Positions 1 to 8,885 of a DNA stretch of 29,673 nucleotides are shown here, piece by piece; the stretch's first letter is position 1; each line of letters starts with the position of its first letter. Under the pieces are notes generated by a model. That model was not told the origin of the DNA, did no database searches, and worked only from the letters and a program-made list of their open reading frames with translations. The position numbers and the translations under genes are program-made. Source of the DNA: Acetobacteraceae bacterium (GTDB lineage Bacteria > Pseudomonadota > Alphaproteobacteria > Acetobacterales > Acetobacteraceae); the NCBI GenBank assembly GCA_003506895.1, contig DNXO01000091.1, positions 32,555-62,227 of the forward strand, written 5' to 3'.

Positions 1-933
1 TGCAACGGCTGGTGCTTCCCCTGGACGATGGCGGAGCGGGCAGGGGTGAATGTGTGCCTGCGCCGGGTGGAGGCGAAGGCGATGCTGGATGCCATCCGCG
101 AGAACGGGGTGACCCATATGTGTGGGGCGCCCATCGTCTATTCGATGCTGATCAATGCGCCAGCGGAACTGCGGGCGGGGATTTCGCATCGGATACAGGC
201 CCAGGTGGCTGGGGCGGCGCCTCCGGCGGCGATTATCGAGGGCGCTGAACAGATCGGGATCGAACTGACTCATGTGTATGGGCTGACGGAGGTTTATGGG
301 CCGGCCGGGGTTTGCTCGAAGCAGGAAAACTGGGCGTTCATGCCGATCGACAAGCGGGCGGAACGGAACGGCCGACAGGGGGTTCGGACGCCGCTGCAGG
401 AGGCTATGACGGTCCTCGATCCCGAGACGATGCAGCCGGTTCCGTGGGACGGCGAAACGATGGGCGAGATCATGTTTCGCGGGAACATCACGATGAAGGG
501 GTATTTGAAGAACCCCGCCGCGACGGAACAGGCGTTTGCCGGTGGATGGTTTCATACCGGGGATCTGGCGGTGATGCAGCCGGACGGGTACGCGAAGATC
601 CGCGACCGGTCGAAGGACGTGATCATTTCGGGTGGTGAGAATATTTCCTCCATCGAGGTCGAGGAGACTTTGTACCGCCATCCGGCGGTGTTGAGCGCGG
701 CGGTGGTGGCTCAACCTGATGAGAAGTGGGGTGAGACGCCGTGTGCGTTTATTGAGCTGAAGCCCGGGGCTGAAGTCACAGCCGAGGCGCTGCGCGATTT
801 CTGCCGTGAGCATATGGCTCGGTTCAAGGTGCCGAAGACGTTTGTTTTCCGTGAGATTCCGAAGACATCCACGGGGAAGGTTCAGAAGTTTATACTACGG
901 GAACTGGCGAAGTCCTCTTCGGCGATCGAGTAA
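1..933 (+). CDS. Acyl-CoA synthetase (AMP-forming), 3' part
   Basis: This is the C-terminal part (310 residues) of an adenylate-forming acyl-CoA ligase, which activates a carboxylic acid with ATP and transfers it to CoA. The frame is open from base 1, so the gene starts outside the window. Family features are visible: the CNGWCFPW segment near the start, typical of medium/long-chain acyl-CoA synthetases; YGLTEVYGP (motif A5 region); TGDLAVMQPDGY (A7); a D-R-S-K-D hinge followed by IISGGENISS (A8); and the C-terminal PKTSTGKVQK, whose lysine takes part in adenylation. The gene converges on hyuB with only about 20 bp between the stops, so it is probably not in the same operon. The substrate cannot be read from the fragment; a fatty or aryl acid is equally possible. 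Confidence 0.93.
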   Translation, partial: CNGWCFPWTMAERAGVNVCLRRVEAKAMLDAIRENGVTHMCGAPIVYSMLINAPAELRAGISHRIQAQVAGAAPPAAIIEGAEQIGIELTHVYGLTEVYGPAGVCSKQENWAFMPIDKRAERNGRQGVRTPLQEAMTVLDPETMQPVPWDGETMGEIMFRGNITMKGYLKNPAATEQAFAGGWFHTGDLAVMQPDGYAKIRDRSKDVIISGGENISSIEVEETLYRHPAVLSAAVVAQPDEKWGETPCAFIELKPGAEVTAEALRDFCREHMARFKVPKTFVFREIPKTSTGKVQKFILRELAKSSSAIE

Positions 934-946
934 GGCGCATTGTGAG

Positions 947-966
947 GGGGTGGCTTACCCCACCCC
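947..966. terminator. Hairpin between convergent genes
   Basis: A perfect 7-bp stem, GGGGTGG / CCACCCC, with a 6-nt loop sits between the convergent acyl-CoA synthetase and hyuB. It overlaps the hyuB stop codon. There is no following T tract, so a role as bidirectional terminator is only an inference. Confidence 0.35.
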
Positions 967-2619
967 ATAATCCCGTTTCGCGGCTTCCGCCGATAGATAG
1001 CCCAGCCGCACGTCGCGCCTGACGGCCTGTGGGTCGCGTTCCGAGGCTGGGCCCATGCCGCCGCCGCCGGGCATCTCGATCAGCAGACGCTCGCCGGGCG
1101 GGACGACTTGCAGGCCCTTCGGTTTCAGTTCCACGCCTGACGTCAAGGACACGCCGCCACGCTGACCAGCGCCGCCGCCGTTGCGGCCGCGCGCGGGGAA
1201 TTTCACCCGTTCGAAGCCGGCGAACAGGCCGAAGGCGGCGTCCTCGCGAGAACTGACTTCCATGATCTGGCCCAGGCCGCCGCGGTATTTGCCGGCGCCG
1301 CCGGAGTCCTGGCGCAGTTCCTTGCGCCAAATGACCAGCGGGGTGATCGCCTCGGTGGCTTCCACCGGGACGTTGCGGACACCGGACGGGAAGGGGGTGG
1401 CCGACAGGCCATCCTGGTTGGGCCTCGCGCCGGCGCCGCCGGAGTGGAAGCTCATGACCATGAACTGCGTGCCGGCTTTGTCACCGACGCCGGTCAGGCC
1501 ATGGCCGGCGACCATCTTCAGGCTCCAGAGGTTGGATGTCCCCTCGGCCGGGACGCGACCGGGAATAGCCTGTTCCAGCGCGCCATAGACCACATCCGGC
1601 ATCATGTGGCCGATGGAGGAACGGGCATAGACAGCGGCGGGATAGGTGGCGCTGACGATCGTGCCGGGTGGGGCGGTGACTTTGACGGCGGCCAGGGTGC
1701 CGGCATTGTTGGGGATGGTTGGTGCCACGACGCAGTTCACGCCGAAGGTTGTATAGGCTTCCGTATAGCACAGCGGGCAGTTGATGGCGTAGGTGGACAT
1801 GCCGGAGGTGCCGGTATAATCGACGTGGATCGTGTCCTCGCCAATGGTAACGGATGCAACCAGATCGACCGGCGCCTCATAGCCATCGACGCGCATTGAA
1901 TTGGTCCAGGTTCCCTTTGGCAGTTTGCCGATCGCCTCGGTCATCGCGCGGCGGCTGCGGGTGATGATTTCCTCGGCCAGCATGTCCAGATCGGACATGC
2001 CGAATTCGCGCATCATCGAAACCAGGCGGCGGCTGCCGATGTCGTTGCAGGCGATCAGGGCGTAAACGTCGCCGATGACCTGCACCGGTTCGCGCACATT
2101 GGCGCGGATCATCGACAGCAGGTCTTCGTTCATCACGCCAGCGCGGGCGAGGCGCAGCAGGGGTATGAACAGGCCTTCGTGCCAGATCTGCCGGCCCTCG
2201 GGGGTCTGGCCGACGCCGCCCATGTCAACAAGGTGGGAGGTGCAGGCGAACAGCGCGACGATGTGGCCATCCATGAAGGTCGGGGAGACGACCACGAGGT
2301 CGTACAGATGCCCGGTGCCTTTCCAGGGGTCGTTGGTGATGTAAACGTCGCCTTCCCGCATGTCCGCGACCGGGAACACCTCCAGGAAATGCCCTACCGA
2401 GGCGGCCATCGTGTTGATGTGCCCCGGCGTCCCGGTCACCGCCTGGGCCAGCATCCGTCCCTGGAGATCGAACACGCCGGCGGAGATGTCGCCGGCTTCG
2501 CGCGCCGATGTGCTGAACGCGGTGCGGACCAGGGTTTGGCCTTGCTCTTCCACCACCGAGAGCAGGCGGTTCCACATGATCTGGACGTCGATTTCGGAGA
2601 TATTGCGGCGGTCGCTCAT
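955..2619 (-). CDS. hyuB: Hydantoinase B/oxoprolinase family protein (pair 1)
   Basis: The 554-residue protein is a full-length HyuB, the partner of HyuA in ATP-dependent hydantoinases, 5-oxoprolinases and related carboxylases. Visible family features are the N-terminal D-V-Q-I-M-W-N-R-L segment, the conserved NDPWKGTGHLYD loop near residue 95, the SHLVDMGG motif, and glycine-rich C-terminal blocks (GGAGKYRGGLG, then PGGGGMGP). The ATG overlaps the hyuA stop as ATGA, so the two are translationally coupled and probably form one complex. The upstream MFS transporter is in the same run. HyuA/HyuB homologues act on hydantoins, oxoproline, acetone or acetophenone, so the substrate cannot be fixed by sequence. 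The divergent amidase operon favours a cyclic amide or ureide. Confidence 0.93.
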   Translation of the reverse strand: MSDRRNISEIDVQIMWNRLLSVVEEQGQTLVRTAFSTSAREAGDISAGVFDLQGRMLAQAVTGTPGHINTMAASVGHFLEVFPVADMREGDVYITNDPWKGTGHLYDLVVVSPTFMDGHIVALFACTSHLVDMGGVGQTPEGRQIWHEGLFIPLLRLARAGVMNEDLLSMIRANVREPVQVIGDVYALIACNDIGSRRLVSMMREFGMSDLDMLAEEIITRSRRAMTEAIGKLPKGTWTNSMRVDGYEAPVDLVASVTIGEDTIHVDYTGTSGMSTYAINCPLCYTEAYTTFGVNCVVAPTIPNNAGTLAAVKVTAPPGTIVSATYPAAVYARSSIGHMMPDVVYGALEQAIPGRVPAEGTSNLWSLKMVAGHGLTGVGDKAGTQFMVMSFHSGGAGARPNQDGLSATPFPSGVRNVPVEATEAITPLVIWRKELRQDSGGAGKYRGGLGQIMEVSSREDAAFGLFAGFERVKFPARGRNGGGAGQRGGVSLTSGVELKPKGLQVVPPGERLLIEMPGGGGMGPASERDPQAVRRDVRLGYLSAEAAKRDYGVG

Positions 2620-4685
2620 GCGAAGCCTCCCTCGATGATGATTTCGCCGCCGTAGGCGATGCGGACCGTGAAGCCGGTGGGAACGATTGTTGTTGTCCCG
2701 TCTTCGGTAATGGCGGCTGGGCCGTTCAGTTCGGTTCCCGGCGTCAGCGACGCACGGGCATAGACCGGGGCGTGAATCGATGCGCCGCTGACGGACTCAA
2801 TCATCGCGCGGTGTTCGTGCGCGACGGCTTGGGTGGCGCCCACGACACGTGGGTCCGCGGTCGGCAGCGCATGGGGTTGGGACAGCGCGAGCGTCCAGGT
2901 TACGACCTCGATTTCCAGACCTGGAATGATGCGGCCGAACAATTGCGCGTAGGTCGTTTCGAAGACGGCGCGCAGTGCGGCCGCATCGAGCGCGGCTCCG
3001 TCCAGCGATACAGCGATCTCATGACCCTGGCCCTTGTAGCGCATAAAAGCGGTCCGCCGTTCCGACAGCGCACCTTGTGGCACACCCAATCGAACCACCG
3101 CGTCGGCCTCGGCACGCATGTCGCTGAACAGGTCTTCGATCATATCGGCGTTCAGGACGGAGAGGCGAACCAGGAAGGTGCGGGCGACCTCGTAGGCGAT
3201 GGGCGCGTCGAGGAATCCGTGGGCGGAACCGACGCCGGCATCGACGGGGATGACGATTCGGCGGATTCCTAGCTTTTGCGCGAGTCGAGCGGCATGCAGC
3301 GGGGCGGCGCCACCGAAGGCGATCAGGGTTCGGCCGGCGGTGTCCTTGCCGTTCTCCACGGCGTGGACGCGGGCGGCGCTGGCCATGGTTTCGTCAACGA
3401 TTTCGACGATGCCCCGCGCGGCCTCCTCGGCCGGCATATCCAGCTTCGATCCGATATCGGACAATACTGCGTCGCGCGCCCGATCCGCGTGCAGGGCGAT
3501 CTTGCCGCCTGCGAAGCTGGAGGGGTCGATCCGGCCCAGGACGACGTCGGCGTCGGTCACGGTCGGCGCGATGCCGCCACGCCCGTAGCAGGCGGGGCCG
3601 GGGTCGGACCCGGCGCTGTCCGGCCCGACCGCGATGCGGCGGAGCTGGTCAACGCGGCCAATGGAGCCGCCGCCCGCACCGATCTCCACCATGTCGATCA
3701 CCGGGATGCGGACCGGGATGCCGCTGCCCTTGGCGAAACGATAGGCGCGCGCGACTTCGAAATGGCGGGATTGCTGCGGGGTATAATCGTCGATCAGCGT
3801 GATCTTGGCGGTGGTTCCGCCCATGTCGAACGACAGCGCTCGGTCATAGCCGCCCAGCGCGGCGATGCGGCGTGCCAGGATTACGCCGCCAGCCGGGCCG
3901 CTTTCCACCAGACGGACGGGGAAGCGGGTGGCGGTTTCCACGGTGCAGATGCCGCCGGAGGACATCATCAGCAGCAACGGGCATCTCACGCCGATGCCGG
4001 CGAGGCCGTCACGCATGCGTCCGAGGTAGCTTGCCATCAGCGGCAGCACATAGGCGTTGGCGACGGTGGTGGAGGTCCGCTCGTACTCGCGGATCTCGCG
4101 GCAGACTTCCGAGGACAGGGTGATCGCGAGGTTGGGCAGTGCCGCGGCGATGATGTCGCGGGCGCGTTCCTCGTGGGCGGGATTGACGTAGGCGTGCAGG
4201 AAGCTGATCGCCAGCGCCTCAATCCGTTCGGCTTTCAGGACGTCCACGAGACGCAACAGGGCGGCTTCGTCCAGCGCCAGCAGCACCGATCCGTCGGCGG
4301 CCAGGCGCTCCGGCACTTCCAGGCGCAGATCCCGCTCCACCAGCGGGGTCGGGCGCTCCATATACAGATCGTATTGTTCAAAACGATGTTCGTAGGCGAT
4401 TTCCAGGGAGTCCCGGAAGCCGGCGGTGGTGATCAGGGCGGTGCGGGCGCCCTTGCGCTCGATCAGCGCGTTCGTTGCCAGGGTGGTGCCATGGACCACG
4501 AGGTCGAGTACGGACCCGTCTATGCCGGCCTCGGCCAGGATCGTGCGGGCGCCGGCGATGACGGCGCTGTCCGGGGCGTCATGCGTGGTCAGCAGTTTGG
4601 CGGAAAGGGTGCGTTCCGGCAGCGACAGCACAAGGTCGGTGAAGGTGCCGCCGATATCGACGGCAAGGCGAGTCCGAGCGGTCAT
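2616..4685 (-). CDS. hyuA: Hydantoinase A/oxoprolinase family protein (pair 1)
   Basis: The 689-residue protein is the ATP-binding HyuA subunit. It begins MTARTRLAVDIGGTFTD, with the family's N-terminal phosphate-binding motif. The later FDMGGTTAKI block and the GAGGGSIGRVD loop belong to the ASKHA-type fold. The frame runs open far upstream, across the MFS gene on the same strand, but the ATG at 4685 gives the usual family length and places the DIGGTFTD motif about ten residues in, so it is chosen. The stop overlaps the hyuB start by 4 bp. The MFS gene ends about 77 bp upstream. The expected role is ATP-dependent ring opening or activation together with HyuB in the cytoplasm. Confidence 0.93.
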   Translation of the reverse strand: MTARTRLAVDIGGTFTDLVLSLPERTLSAKLLTTHDAPDSAVIAGARTILAEAGIDGSVLDLVVHGTTLATNALIERKGARTALITTAGFRDSLEIAYEHRFEQYDLYMERPTPLVERDLRLEVPERLAADGSVLLALDEAALLRLVDVLKAERIEALAISFLHAYVNPAHEERARDIIAAALPNLAITLSSEVCREIREYERTSTTVANAYVLPLMASYLGRMRDGLAGIGVRCPLLLMMSSGGICTVETATRFPVRLVESGPAGGVILARRIAALGGYDRALSFDMGGTTAKITLIDDYTPQQSRHFEVARAYRFAKGSGIPVRIPVIDMVEIGAGGGSIGRVDQLRRIAVGPDSAGSDPGPACYGRGGIAPTVTDADVVLGRIDPSSFAGGKIALHADRARDAVLSDIGSKLDMPAEEAARGIVEIVDETMASAARVHAVENGKDTAGRTLIAFGGAAPLHAARLAQKLGIRRIVIPVDAGVGSAHGFLDAPIAYEVARTFLVRLSVLNADMIEDLFSDMRAEADAVVRLGVPQGALSERRTAFMRYKGQGHEIAVSLDGAALDAAALRAVFETTYAQLFGRIIPGLEIEVVTWTLALSQPHALPTADPRVVGATQAVAHEHRAMIESVSGASIHAPVYARASLTPGTELNGPAAITEDGTTTIVPTGFTVRIAYGGEIIIEGGFA

Positions 4686-4762
4686 GCGGGCCTCTGGTTT
4701 GTTTGAACAGAGGGTAGGGGGTTTTTGTGCGGTTTGGAAATGGGGCGCCCGGCCGCACCAGG

Positions 4763-6199
4763 TTAAACCGCGGACAGCGGCGGTGCTACGTCCTCCAGCG
4801 AGCGGCGTTCGGCATTTACCGCGAGGAATGCCGCTACAATAGCGGCTACGACCATCAATACGCCGCCGAGCAGGTAGCCGTAGAAGATTGATAGGCGGGA
4901 GCCGGTGTCGATCAGTGCGCCAAACAGCAGCGGGCCGGCGACGCCGCCTACGCCAGTGCCGAACGCATAGAACAGGGCGATGGCGACCGCTCGGACTTCC
5001 AGCGGGAAACTTTCGCCGACGGTCAGATAGGCGGAACTCGCGGCGGCGGAGGCGACGAAGAATATCACTGTCCAGGCCAGGGTTTGTTGCACGGCGTCCA
5101 GCCATCCGGCGGCGAACATGGCGCCGGTCAGGGCCATCAGCACGCCGGACACGCCGTAGGTGGCGCTGATCATGATGCGCCGGCCGACCGTGTCGAACAG
5201 CCGCCCCAGCACCAGCGGGCCGAGAAAGTTGCCGATGGCGAACGGCAGCATGAACAGCCCGACATTGCCGGATGAGATGCCGTAGAAACGGGTCAGCACC
5301 AGGGCATAGGTGAAGAACACGGCATTGTAGCAGAACGCCTGGGCGGCCATCAGGGTGACGCCCAGCCACGCCTGTCCGCGGTAGGTGGTGACCAGGGCTT
5401 TCGCGCCGACGCGGAACCAGGATTGGACGTCGGTTCGCAGGGTCAGGAAGCCGGGTGGCACGGGGGGCAAGGGGCGGCCGGTTTCGCGTTCCACGCGGGC
5501 CTCGATTTCGCCCACGATGCGTTCGGCTTCCTCGGGCTGGCCATGGGTCATCAGCCATCTGGGGCTTTCCGGCAGGAAGCGGCGCAGCAGCAGGACGAAG
5601 AAGCCCAGGATGCCGCCGATGATGAAGGCGGCGCGCCAGCCGATCTCGGGCGGCATGATGCGTGGGTCCAGGACCACATAGGCGCCCAGCGCACCGATGG
5701 CGGCGCCCAGCCAGAAGCTGCCATTGACGACAAGGTCGGTGAAGCCCCGGCGGCGGGCTGGGATCAGTTCCTGGATGGTGGCGTTGACCGCGGCGTATTC
5801 GCCGCCGATTCCGGCGCCGGTCAGCATGCGGAAGAAGGCGAACGACCAGAAGTTCCAGGACAGGCCGCAGGCGATGGTGGCGACGAGGTAAACCAGCACC
5901 GTCAGCGTAAACAGCTTCTTGCGGCCCAGCCGGTCCGTCAGCCAGCCGAAGAACAGCGATCCGGCGACGGCGCCGATCAGATAGGCGCTGGCGGCCGCCC
6001 CCACCTGGGCACCTGTGAGATGCAAGGTCGGACTTTCGGACAGCGCGCCGGCGAGGGAGCCGACAATCGTCACCTCCAGCCCGTCCAGGATCCAGGCGAT
6101 CCCCAGGGCGAAAATGACGAGCCAGTGGAAGCCGCTCCAGGGCAGGCGATCGAGCCGGTTCGGCACGTTGGTTTCGTAGAAATTTCCCCGTTCCGGCAT
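4763..6199 (-). CDS. MFS transporter (sugar/acid symporter-like)
   Basis: The 478-residue protein is a twelve-helix major facilitator transporter in the inner membrane. The signature GWLTDRLGRKK between helices 2 and 3 and its second-half counterpart LGRLFDTVGRR are both present. LPESPRWLMTHG before the central loop is typical of the metabolite:H+ symporter and sugar porter branches. The start at 6199 (MPERGNFYETN) was chosen because the frame upstream reads into the divergent amidase operon and has no transporter-like sequence. The gene leads the operon with hyuA and hyuB, so it probably imports their substrate. The specificity cannot be seen. Confidence 0.9.
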   Translation of the reverse strand: MPERGNFYETNVPNRLDRLPWSGFHWLVIFALGIAWILDGLEVTIVGSLAGALSESPTLHLTGAQVGAAASAYLIGAVAGSLFFGWLTDRLGRKKLFTLTVLVYLVATIACGLSWNFWSFAFFRMLTGAGIGGEYAAVNATIQELIPARRRGFTDLVVNGSFWLGAAIGALGAYVVLDPRIMPPEIGWRAAFIIGGILGFFVLLLRRFLPESPRWLMTHGQPEEAERIVGEIEARVERETGRPLPPVPPGFLTLRTDVQSWFRVGAKALVTTYRGQAWLGVTLMAAQAFCYNAVFFTYALVLTRFYGISSGNVGLFMLPFAIGNFLGPLVLGRLFDTVGRRIMISATYGVSGVLMALTGAMFAAGWLDAVQQTLAWTVIFFVASAAASSAYLTVGESFPLEVRAVAIALFYAFGTGVGGVAGPLLFGALIDTGSRLSIFYGYLLGGVLMVVAAIVAAFLAVNAERRSLEDVAPPLSAV

Positions 6200-6215
6200 T
6201 GCCCGGTCAGCCTTT

Positions 6216-6240
6216 CTGTTGCCTACTCGCAGGCACACAG
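6216..6240. promoter_or_regulatory. Near-palindrome in the divergent promoter region
   Basis: CTGTTGCCT, a 6-nt spacer (ACTCGC) and AGGCACACAG form an inverted repeat with one-base slippage; the inner TGCCT/AGGCA halves are perfect. It lies in the 58-bp gap between the MFS-hyuA-hyuB operon and the divergent amidase operon, where a shared operator for both directions would be expected. No regulator gene is adjacent. The function is inferred. Confidence 0.3.
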
Positions 6241-6257
6241 CCCGGAGAAACCGACAG

Positions 6258-6458
6258 ATGGGTGCTTTTGAGACTTCGGTTGAAGCAACGATCGCGCGAT
6301 GGCACGGCGTTGAGCCGCCGAACGCGCCGGCCAAGCGGCTGGCCAGCGAACTGGCGGGGACCATCGAGGCTTTTGAGGCTCTGCGCGGCACGATGGTGTT
6401 CGAGGACGAGCCCTCCAGCTTCGAAGCCGCCCTGCAGGCCACGAAAGAGGGCGCGTGA
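6258..6458 (+). CDS. Small GatC/AtzG-like amidase partner
   Basis: This 66-residue acidic, helical protein has its stop overlapping the amidase ATG by one base (TGATG). Its layout resembles GatC and AtzG, the small subunits that wrap around GatA-type amidases: an N-terminal helix, a central stretch (PAKRLASELAGTIEAFEALRG), then an acidic extended tail with EDEPSS. The start at 6258 is used because a GGAG lies about ten bases upstream; an in-frame upstream ATG (6219) would extend it into the promoter gap. Family assignment rests on size, position and helix pattern rather than on strong identity. Confidence 0.65.
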   Translation: MGAFETSVEATIARWHGVEPPNAPAKRLASELAGTIEAFEALRGTMVFEDEPSSFEAALQATKEGA

Positions 6459-7888
6459 TGAACGCGCTGGCCGATCTCTCGCTGATCCAGGCCGCGGATA
6501 TGGTCGCGTCTGGACAGACCACTTCGGTTGAACTGCTGCACGCCTGTTGGGCCAACCTGGATGCGGTCAACCCGCGGGTCAACGCGGTGATCTGGCAAGA
6601 GCGGGAAGCGGCCGAAGCCGCCGCTCGGGTCGCCGATCAGGCGGTGCGCGACAAACGGACGCTGGGCCCGCTGCATGGCGTGCCGATGGCGCACAAGGAC
6701 ATGTATTACCAGGCGGGGAAGCTCAGCACGTGCGGATCGGCGTTGCGGCGGGATTACCGGCCGGCGGTGACCGCCACGGTGATCTCACGGCTGGCGGCGG
6801 CGGGGGCTTATACGTTTGCCGGACTGAACATGGCGGAGTTCGCGCAGAACCCCACCGGCCATAACAAGACGTTCGGTGACTGCCACAATCCCTGGAATTT
6901 GCCGTATATCACTGGCGGATCGTCATCCGGGTCGGGCGCGTCGGTGGCGGCGCGGTTCAACTATATGGCGCTGGGTTCGGACACGGGCGGGTCGATCCGG
7001 TTGCCGGCGTCGGCCTGCGGCGTCACGGGGCTGAAGCCGACGCAGACGCGGGTTTCCCGTTATGGCGTCATGCCGCTGTCGTTCTCCCACGACAATGTCG
7101 GCCCGTTGACGCGCACCGCTCGGGATTGCGCCAGGGTGCTGCGTGTGATGGCCGGCCACGATCCGCTGGATACCACCAGTTCGCGGGAGCCGGTGCCGGA
7201 CTACGAAGCGGCAATGAACGGCGATCTGCGCGGGCTGCGGATCGGGGTGCCCACCAACTACTTCCTGGACGGGGCCGATGCGCCGGTGCTGGCGGCGATG
7301 GAGGCTGCGTTGCAGGTTCTGGTCGCGCGCGGGGCGACCGTCAGCCGCTTCGAATTGCCGTTGATGGATGCGATCACGGCCTATGGCGGCATCGTGTCTC
7401 GTGCCGAGGCGGCGCCGATCCATGCGGAATGGATGCGGACGCAGCCGCAGGCGTATGGCCAGCACATCAGCGGGCGGATGTATCCCGGCTATGCCATTCC
7501 AGCCGCGTACTACATCGAGTCCCTCAGCCGTCGGGGACCGGTTCTGAAGGGGTTCGCGGCCGAGGTGTTCGCCAAGGTCGATGTGCTGGTGACGCCGACG
7601 ATCCGCACCTGCCTGCCGACCTTGGCGGAAACCGATATCGATCATGGGCCGCCGGGGACGGAGCACAAGTTCATGGCGGTATCGGCCAACACCCGGCCGT
7701 TCAACTACCTCGGGCTGCCGGCGATCAGCGTGCCGTGCGGTTACGATCCGAATGGATGCCCGATCGGGTTACAGATCGCCGGGCGGCCGTTCGCCGAGGG
7801 GCGCATCCTGAACGTCGCTGGTGCCTATCAGGCGGACACCAACTGGCATGCCGAAAAGCCGGCGATTTTGGACGGAGTGGCGGCGTGA
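6458..7888 (+). CDS. Amidase (AtzE/GatA-type amidase signature family)
   Basis: The 476-residue protein belongs to the amidase signature family, which hydrolyses carboxamides or ureides with a Ser-cisSer-Lys triad. The triad is readable: Lys80 in the HGVPMAHKD motif, cis-Ser155 in TGGSSSGSG, and the nucleophile Ser179 in DTGGSIRLPAS. An ATG at 6458 is preferred over the preceding in-frame GTG at 6455. The asparaginase-fold gene starts inside its stop (GTGA overlap). With its small partner it parallels AtzE-AtzG, which deaminates a cyanuric-acid-pathway intermediate. Here the divergent HyuA/HyuB pair suggests the amide product of a ring-opening step, which is inference. Confidence 0.92.
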   Translation: MNALADLSLIQAADMVASGQTTSVELLHACWANLDAVNPRVNAVIWQEREAAEAAARVADQAVRDKRTLGPLHGVPMAHKDMYYQAGKLSTCGSALRRDYRPAVTATVISRLAAAGAYTFAGLNMAEFAQNPTGHNKTFGDCHNPWNLPYITGGSSSGSGASVAARFNYMALGSDTGGSIRLPASACGVTGLKPTQTRVSRYGVMPLSFSHDNVGPLTRTARDCARVLRVMAGHDPLDTTSSREPVPDYEAAMNGDLRGLRIGVPTNYFLDGADAPVLAAMEAALQVLVARGATVSRFELPLMDAITAYGGIVSRAEAAPIHAEWMRTQPQAYGQHISGRMYPGYAIPAAYYIESLSRRGPVLKGFAAEVFAKVDVLVTPTIRTCLPTLAETDIDHGPPGTEHKFMAVSANTRPFNYLGLPAISVPCGYDPNGCPIGLQIAGRPFAEGRILNVAGAYQADTNWHAEKPAILDGVAA

Positions 7889-8883
7889 GCAAACCGAAAG
7901 TCGCGTTTATCGGCACCGGCGGTACCATCGCCTCGTTGGGGCGGGGACCGCTGGACCTGCAGGATTACGGCGCCACGGGCAACGTGATGCATGCCGACGA
8001 AATCCTGGCGAAGTGGCCGGAGACGGCGCTGGTCGCGGATGTCATCCCGGTCCGGTATCGCAATATCGCCAGCCCGGCGATCGGATTTCCGGAGTGGAAA
8101 GGGCTGGTGGCGTTGTGCCAGCAGTTGGAACGGGATACGCCTGACCTTGCAGGCATTGTCATCGGCCATGGCACGGCGACGCTTGAGGAAACAGCGTATT
8201 TCCTGAACCTTACGGTGAAGGTTGCGATCCCGGTTGTGCTGGTTGGGGCGCAGCGGCCTTCAAGCGCGCTGTCCAGCGATGCCGGGATGAATCTGGTCAG
8301 CGCGATCCGGGTGGCGGCCAGCCCAGACGCGCGCGGCATGGGCGTGCTGGTGGTGCTGAACGACGAAATTCATGCGGCGCGGGAGGTGACGAAGACCTCC
8401 ACCCTGCGGTTGCAGACGTTTCGGACGCCGGATTTCGGGGTGTTGGGGCATGCGGACGGGGACGCGGTGGCGTTTTACCGGCGGCCGGTAAGGCGGCATG
8501 CGCCGGATACGGAGTTTGATGTTTCCGCTCTGGCGGCGCTGCCTCGGGTGGACATTTCCTACTCCTATGCCGGCGGCGATGGGGTGGCGGCGCGGGCGTT
8601 CGTTGCCGCGGGCGCTCGGGGCATCATCGCGGCGGGGTTCGCGCCGGGTTTTTGCCCTCCGGGTGAGGCCGAGGCGCTGACCGAGGCGGCGAAGCAGGGT
8701 GTCTTGGTCGTGCAGTGTACGCGGGCGGGGTCGGGACGGACGTTCCGTAGCACGAAGCTACAGCAGGCGGGTTTTCTGATCGCCGACAACCTGAACCCAC
8801 AAAAGGCTCGGATTCTGCTGGCCCTGGCACTGACCGTGACGAACGATCCCGAGGCGATCATGCGTATGTTCCGGACGTATTGA
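7885..8883 (+). CDS. Asparaginase/glutaminase-fold amidohydrolase with altered active site
   Basis: The 332-residue protein has the type II L-asparaginase fold. It has the first catalytic Thr14 in GTGGTIAS, the second Thr97 in GHGTATLEE, and Lys170 in EVTKTSTL. In E. coli AnsB the second motif is HGTDTMEE, where the Asp after Thr89 holds the substrate alpha-amino group; here the DNA (ACG GCG ACG) clearly encodes Ala98. The protein therefore probably hydrolyses an amide lacking an alpha-amino group, such as an acid-amide arising from ring opening. The GTG start overlaps the amidase stop by 4 bp. No signal peptide is visible, so it acts in the cytoplasm. Confidence 0.88.
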   Translation: MSKPKVAFIGTGGTIASLGRGPLDLQDYGATGNVMHADEILAKWPETALVADVIPVRYRNIASPAIGFPEWKGLVALCQQLERDTPDLAGIVIGHGTATLEETAYFLNLTVKVAIPVVLVGAQRPSSALSSDAGMNLVSAIRVAASPDARGMGVLVVLNDEIHAAREVTKTSTLRLQTFRTPDFGVLGHADGDAVAFYRRPVRRHAPDTEFDVSALAALPRVDISYSYAGGDGVAARAFVAAGARGIIAAGFAPGFCPPGEAEALTEAAKQGVLVVQCTRAGSGRTFRSTKLQQAGFLIADNLNPQKARILLALALTVTNDPEAIMRMFRTY

Positions 8884-8885
8884 CC

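Noticed and set aside
3276..4706. A long plus-strand open frame opposite hyuA (476 codons), rich in Gly, Asp, Gln and His.
   Set aside because: It is the antisense shadow of a GC-rich gene; the composition is typical of that and no domain is recognisable.
2616..5558. A 980-codon open frame including hyuA.
   Set aside because: Its first 290 codons run through the MFS transporter gene in another frame with no family match; hyuA begins at 4685.
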